A stretch of DNA of 64,000 nucleotides from contig VXAY01002893.1 in assembly GCA_013399855.1 (NCBI GenBank), positions 179,001-243,000 on the forward strand. Reading direction: 5' to 3'. This DNA is from Oxyruncus cristatus (lineage: Eukaryota > Chordata > Aves > Passeriformes > Cotingidae). This document shows, one piece after another, positions 58,641-64,000 of this stretch; position 1 is the first letter of the stretch; each line of letters begins with the position of its first letter. The position numbers and the translations under genes were made by a program. The notes beneath the pieces are model-generated. The model searched no databases, was not told the origin of the DNA, and worked only from the letters and a program-made list of their open reading frames with translations.

Positions 58641-61600
58641 CATGAAACAAGGAAATCTTTTGAATGAGTGGAGGGAAAATTAAAATAAAAGGAACCTATT
58701 AAACTGCATCTGTGGCTGAAAAAATCCTGGAATTAGGCTCTGAAATTTAAGGCAACAGTAATCAAATTTCCCTGGTTAAGAACTTAGCTCTTCTGGGGCT
58801 TACGACATTAACAATAATAGTGTCAACAGGTCTGTTTGTGTTGTTTGTGGCTTTATGTGTGAGTATATTTTTGACAACTTAACCAGTTCAGATGTGGGTT
58901 AAATCTTAAATTTGTAGATTAGTATTTAAATTGTTATAAACATTAAGAGAATGACTAATTGTTAATAATTGATTAAAAACCTTGGGTATAACTATGGATG
59001 TAAGAGATAAGGTTTAACAGTAAAAATGACAGTGTTAATCTGGTTTGAATTAACATTGTTTTCCTTGTACTTCTGTTTGTCGTACACACATACTGGGAGA
59101 ATATAAGTGTTGTGTATGTGAACTTGAGCAGTGCATTGTCTGCCTACTTCAGTGGATTCTTCCTACCTTCTCTATGCAAGATACCCATTGGTATACAGGT
59201 TAATCCAGAGTGACTGGTTTTAATGAAAGACAGATTATCCTTGAGTGGATGATAGACTATCCATTTACTCATTTGCATGGCAACACCTCTATTGCTTTGT
59301 TCATTTCTTGTTTCGTTCGGGGACATTTCATTGCTAAGCAACCAGTGAGAACTACTACTGCTTTCTCCCTAATCATCTCTTAAGTATGGTAGAGGCCCAC
59401 TCCTGAGAGTGTTTGCAGTCTCTGCCTTTTACTCCCTCATTTGACAGATAATGAAAATGTTCTTAATGATCCTAGAGCAGTGGGGTCTCTAGTAGACTTT
59501 AGGGTTTCTAATTGAAATATGAAGTTCAAATGAGATGTGATTAGAGAACTGATATTCCATGTTAAATAGGCCATTTAATTAATATGGTAAATAAGTTTGT
59601 CTTTACCACCAACTTACATTTGGAGGCCCTGGTGATTGTTAATGTATTTGCAGTTTGTCAGTGTTTTCATATCAGAGAGCATAGTTGTTCCAGCAAGTGT
59701 TCAGTGAAGAAAGACAAAACTCAAAAACTTTCAACTGTAGGAGATATTCGGCCACTGAAACGGTATGAAGCTCAGAAAACTACATGCTCATTTAAAAGCT
59801 AATATCTATGTCATAAGAAAAATAGCAAAATGAAGGTATTCCTCTCAGTATAGCAATGGTCCTGTCTAATTACTAACAGCAGTTATTTCCTATCAGGGAC
59901 ATACAAAAACTTCCAAAGATTTCTCTTTAAACAGCCTTTTGATTTGAAGCTAATATATTCAAGTTACACTGAGTGATGGATTCTTGTTAGAATGAATAAA
60001 AGTATGCATTTTATTTAAAGTTGAAATGGGGACTTGAAACTTATGAAGTACCTGAAAAGTCCTGAGATTTGTAATAAAATTATAGGATTCAAAAATCAGA
60101 CTATGAATTGTGGTTTAGTAATTTAGATAGAAATAATTGCAGAATTGCAGAAATGTCCTAGCAAAAATGTAAAAACTGCCAGTATATTTAATATTTACTC
60201 TAGTGATACTCTGTATTTACTTGCGTTTTTACTCTACATTTCATTTCTTGATTTTAAGTGGATATTGGTTTATACATTAAAGTGCTTCATTTATTGCTAT
60301 CTTTTAACTGTTGATTTTTGTATTTTCTTTCTCAATTTAACTGAAAGCTTTTTGTTGGAGTTCAAAGTCACTTGGGTCCTAATTTGTACAGTTGAAAGTG
60401 ATAATGCCTTTTATTTTAGGTTCTTTCTATAATTTAAAAAAAAAGTGGTCCTAAAGAATTATTAAAGATTAATAATAAATTCTAATGGTTGACAGTTGCA
60501 TGAATAATAAATCTGTGCTGATTAGATCATCTGATGGTATATCCTTGTAATGTTTAAACATGGCTGTAGTTTTGTCAAATATTTTGCTGGGAGGAAAGCC
60601 GTGTTTATTTTGCCTTTATGACAACTGAGAGAGCCCTTAACCCTTAATCTTGCATAACAAGTGTGTGACATATTTATCCTAGTGATGGGAGGCTTTCTGC
60701 TCTGCTAAATATGTCTACAGACTTTTTGGAAAAGTGTTACAGAACTTTGGAAGATACAAATGACATGGATGGAAGTAATAATTTACTTCTCATTCAAATC
60801 TGAATGCCATAAAGTGGGTTTTGTGGGTCTGTATATAAGGACTGAAGTCATAGAAATTTTGATGGTTTAGCATGGGCTGAGGTAGCTGATTTTAGCACAG
60901 AGGTTCACACGTGGAGAATAGATTGAGTGACTGAATGCAGGAACTGAATATGTTAAATGTTGAGAGCATTCTTTCAACCTTTCCATCAGTGTAAGTATGA
61001 TGAAAGTGTAATCTGGTAATGTCTCATTAGTTCCCCACTCTGCAATAAAAGCAGAATGCTGTAACATTGTCAGTGAAATAAAATTTGGTTGTCAAACCAA
61101 GCCAGGAAAGGCAAAATGTCAATTAATTTCTAAGGGGGTAAACACTGGCCCTTGCTGGAATACAGTAATTTCAGTTTTGAGTTTCTGGTTTAAATCAGGA
61201 GAAGGAGGAATTTAAACCTTGGGTTTCTTATACCAGATGATTGTGTATGTTAATCTCAACATTATTTTTTTTTAATTTTTTCCCCTTATGAAAAGTGCTA
61301 TAGGTCTTTTTCCTGCCATATTATAACAGCTTCTCTAAAATTCCAAACACTACAGGTGCGGGAAAACTATTTTGTGCTTACTTCTAACCTCCTGCATGAC
61401 ATATCAGTGTTGTAACATGTGTTGTCAGAACAAATGCTAATTACTGTCAGGGCAGTTTTCCTGAAAGCTCTGTGTGTTTGCAGCATATTAGTTTGTGTCA
61501 AAATGAATCTCATCCCTGTGGATGCACCAGAGGTGTTTTTGTTAATAAGATATACCATGTGACTTGTCACTGTTCACAGACTTAATGAATAAGAAATTTT

Positions 61601-61987
61601 GCACTGGATTGCAAGTCCTATTTCAAGTTGCCACACGTTGCACTCTTTGTACACCTTCCTCTTTCCCTAAATTCCTGTTGATATACATTGTTTTCAAGTA
61701 TTAGGTTGTGCTGCACAGTTGTTTGTGGTTTCTTGCTCACAGAGTTAGCTACACTTGACTGTAACTGTCAGTTCAGTAATTCACTGGGCCTTGTGTGTAT
61801 ATGTAAAATGCCAGAGAGGACCTGGATTTATTCACTATCCAGGGAGATGAAAGCTCAAGAGAAACACCACCATAATAAGGGTGCATGTCAGGCCATTGTG
61901 GAGTGGCTGTATGAAATAACTTCGAGACCCCCTAGCAATGTTGGATCAAGAGCAAATTAGGAGTTAGTAGGAAGTCCAGGGCAGAAA

Positions 61988-62850
61988 ATCACAGAATCAC
62001 ACGGGTTGGAAAGGACCTCTGAGATCATCAAGTCCAACCCTTGATCCAACACCACNNNNNNNNNNNNNNNNNNNNNNNNNNNNNNNNNNNNNNNNNNNNN
62101 NNNNNNNNNNNNNNNNNNNNNNNNNNNNNNNNNNNNNNNNNNNNNNNNNNNNNNNNNNNNNNNNNNNNNNNNNNNNNNNNNNNNNNNNNNNNNNNNNNNN
62201 NNNNNNNNNNNNNNNNNNNNNNNNNNNNNNNNNNNNNNNNNNNNNNNNNNNNNNNNNNNNNNNNNNNNNNNNNNNNNNNNNNNNNNNNNNNNNNNNNNNN
62301 NNNNNNNNNNNNNNNNNNNNNNNNNNNNNNNNNNNNNNNNNNTCCTGAACTGAGGGGCCCAGAACTGGACACAGCACTCCAGGTGTGGCCTCACCAGTGC
62401 TGAGTACAGGGGCAGAATCACTTCCCTGTTCCTGCGGCCACACCGTTCCTGATTCAGGCCAGGATGCCACTGGCCTTCTTGGCCACCTGGGCACACTGCT
62501 GGCTCATGTTCAGCCTCCTGTCAATCCAAAATCCCAGGTCCCTTTCTGCCTGGCTGCTCTCCAGCCACTCTGTGCCCAGCCTGTAGCGCTGCAGGGGGTT
62601 GTGGCCAAAGTGCAGGACCCGGCACTTGGCCTTGTTGAACCTCATCCCGTTGGAATCAGCCCAGCTCTCCAGTCTGTCCAGGTCCCTCTGCAGAGCTCTC
62701 CTGACTTCCAGCTGATCGACACTCCCTCCCAGCTTGGTGTCATCTGCAAATTTACCAGTGGTGGACTCAATCCCCTCATCTAAATTGTCGATAAAGATGT
62801 TAAACAGGACTGGCCCCAACACTGGTCCCTGGGGGACACCACTAATGAGC
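61988..62850 (-). mobile_element. CR1 LINE, 5' truncated, interrupted by assembly gap
   Basis: Minus-strand CR1. The 3' end is at 61988 (reverse complement of the GTGATTCTGTGATTTT tail), the 3' UTR follows, then the gap, and then the C-terminal RT. The minus-strand translation from 62852 reads [27 protein letters not shown], then FADDTKLGG with the catalytic aspartates intact, then [33 protein letters not shown] and [20 protein letters not shown] nonsense codon (TGA for the usual TGT) at about 62454 and a small frameshift near 62430 interrupt it before [15 protein letters not shown]. The copy is less diverged than the others here, so probably the youngest. It is truncated at about 62,850. Confidence 0.95.
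62056..62342. other. Assembly gap (287 N)
   Basis: A run of n inside the CR1 copy. The missing part corresponds to CR1 3' sequence that would be roughly 400 bp in a full copy (recalled consensus spacing), so the gap length is probably an estimate. Confidence 0.98.
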
Positions 62851-62855
62851 ACTGT

Positions 62856-62978
62856 TGTAGCACTTCATCATTTTATGTCAAGAAAAATGAGGCTGCTGAA
62901 GACTGGAATGGCGATTGAGATATTGTTGACAATCTCCTTGAAGTAGAAGAGCTTGATGATGCTTACAAGAACTCATGA
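62856..62978 (+). pseudogene. Unidentified coding-like fragment with in-frame stops
   Basis: One plus-strand frame reads SFYVKKNEAAEDWNGD, stop at 62916-62918, then DIVDNLLEVEELDDAYKNS and a stop at 62976-62978. The composition looks protein-like rather than random intron, but I do not recognise a family. It abuts the truncated 5' end of the CR1 copy. It could be a small retrocopy fragment or chance. Confidence 0.2.
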
Positions 62979-64000
62979 ACTGAAAACTTTGAAAAGAGGG
63001 GTCTGACTTACCCTTGTAAGTATTTTTTTCTTGTGATCTTAAATCCTTTCGTAAAAGCATTAAATGAAACTTCTGTTACCTAGTGTTTTTTAAATTGATA
63101 CTGCCATAATGTCATGGACTAGTTAATCCAGGCCCAAATCCTGGTGGGATTGGGGTGGGATTTATTCCCAGACCAGTGTTACTATGAGTAAAGAAAGGCT
63201 CTTTGGTCCCGAAAAAGGCTTCATCTGTCTGTAGCTCTCTTGCATACAGTTCTTTCTATTCCCTCTCACATGTTACAGGAAGTCTTCCTGTCCCTACAAA
63301 CCAGTATGCAGTCTCACTTTTGCCTTCTTTCCTAACCTTTTCAAAAGATCTGCTGTGAATAATTATATTTAAAATTATTTTTTCCACAGTTTGCTGTATC
63401 TAAAATTGTAATGCTCATTATATTGGAGTAAAGTTTCAGAGCATTTTATCATGGCAGTATCTGCGGTAATTCCTCAGTGTTTGTTTATAAAATATGAAAA
63501 AATTGTCAGTTAAGCAGAGATTATTTTTTTCTTGAGGAGAGTTGTAATTTTTGTGCAATAAGTCGATCTGTTTAGAATGTACATAAAATTGTATTTCTGA
63601 ATGATGTAAGCCACAGAACAAAGAGTATTAACCCACTGACTCTAGAGAGCTGCTTTTCGTCATACTTGGAGGGTTATAGGGTAAAATTTTGTTTAACGTG
63701 CCTTGTTTCCTTTCCTTCACAAGATGAAGGTGAAGCCTTGATTGCTTCAGTATGTAAATTAATTTGAGATAATTAATCCTGCTGTCTGAACACCTAGACC
63801 TTTCCCAAGTCACTAGTCCTTGGAGAATTATAGATAGGACTCATGCATTGAGGTTTTGAGGAGATAAAGTGGAAAAGATGGAACGTATTTGTAGTTATTC
63901 AACTTAGAAGAGATTGAATGAAACTGAAGGAACAACAGGTTGTTTTTATAAATTGGGAGTTGAACAAGGAGCTATAACTGTATTAACTGGATGCTTCTGC

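Larger units (their letters stand above)
58203..64000 (+). other. Intron 8 of TBC1D22A (incomplete)
   Basis: At least 5,798 bp. It holds an A/C-rich tract at 58548-58640, the CR1 copy with the N gap at 61988-62850, and an unidentified coding-like fragment at 62856-62978. No further TBC1D22A exon is recognisable. Confidence 0.8.

Noticed and set aside
61957..62496. Long minus-strand open frames of up to 179 codons
   Set aside because: Most of their length is the N run translated as X; only the flanking CR1 residues are real.
1..64000. Microbial-type systems (operons, CRISPR, phage, toxin modules)
   Set aside because: Spliced vertebrate exons, CR1 repeats and a CpG island explain the coding and repeat content; no compact gene clusters or spaced repeat arrays are present.

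Overview
This window is vertebrate nuclear DNA, most likely from a bird. Three things point there: dense CR1 LINE fragments with the typical repeated ATTCTATG-like 3' tails, short AT-rich introns between conserved exons, and a protein very close to the vertebrate TBC1D22A family. I see no operons, rRNA, tRNA, CRISPR array or microbial gene.

Layout. Bases 1-22,620 are intergenic, with no exon I can support. They hold two CR1 clusters (505-1,003 and 3,080-4,797, the second containing an inverted CR1 pair) and several simple repeats. A GC-rich CpG-island promoter lies at about 22,620-23,250. From 22,923 to the right edge the plus strand carries one gene, TBC1D22A, a Rab GTPase-activating protein. 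Eight coding exons can be placed to the base with consensus splice sites and consistent phases: 22923-22984, 25404-25460, 27166-27506, 28266-28445, 42961-43031, 49482-49610, 50742-50804 and 58088-58202. They encode residues 1 to about 340. The rest of the TBC domain and the C-terminus lie beyond base 64,000.

The protein in this window has an N-terminal Golgi-adaptor-type region, a Gln/Glu-rich helix-prone stretch, a Ser-rich linker with a textbook 14-3-3 motif, and then the first half of the TBC domain, with both catalytic fingers (IxxDxxR arginine and YxQ glutamine) intact. The 14.5-kb intron 4 and the later introns hold more CR1 copies, including a nested pair at 37.6-38.9 kb and a partly sequenced copy with a 287-bp N gap at 62.0-62.85 kb. 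A 1.16-kb LTR-like segment, flanked by a 36-bp direct repeat, sits against the exon 5 donor.

Points for a second look: a perfect TISU-type start that would open a short in-frame uORF, the unexplained 36-bp duplication beside exon 5, the inverted and nested CR1 structures, a possible truncated isoform from intron 3 read-through, and a short coding-like fragment at 62.86-62.98 kb that I cannot identify. I found no convincing evidence of an undescribed biological system.
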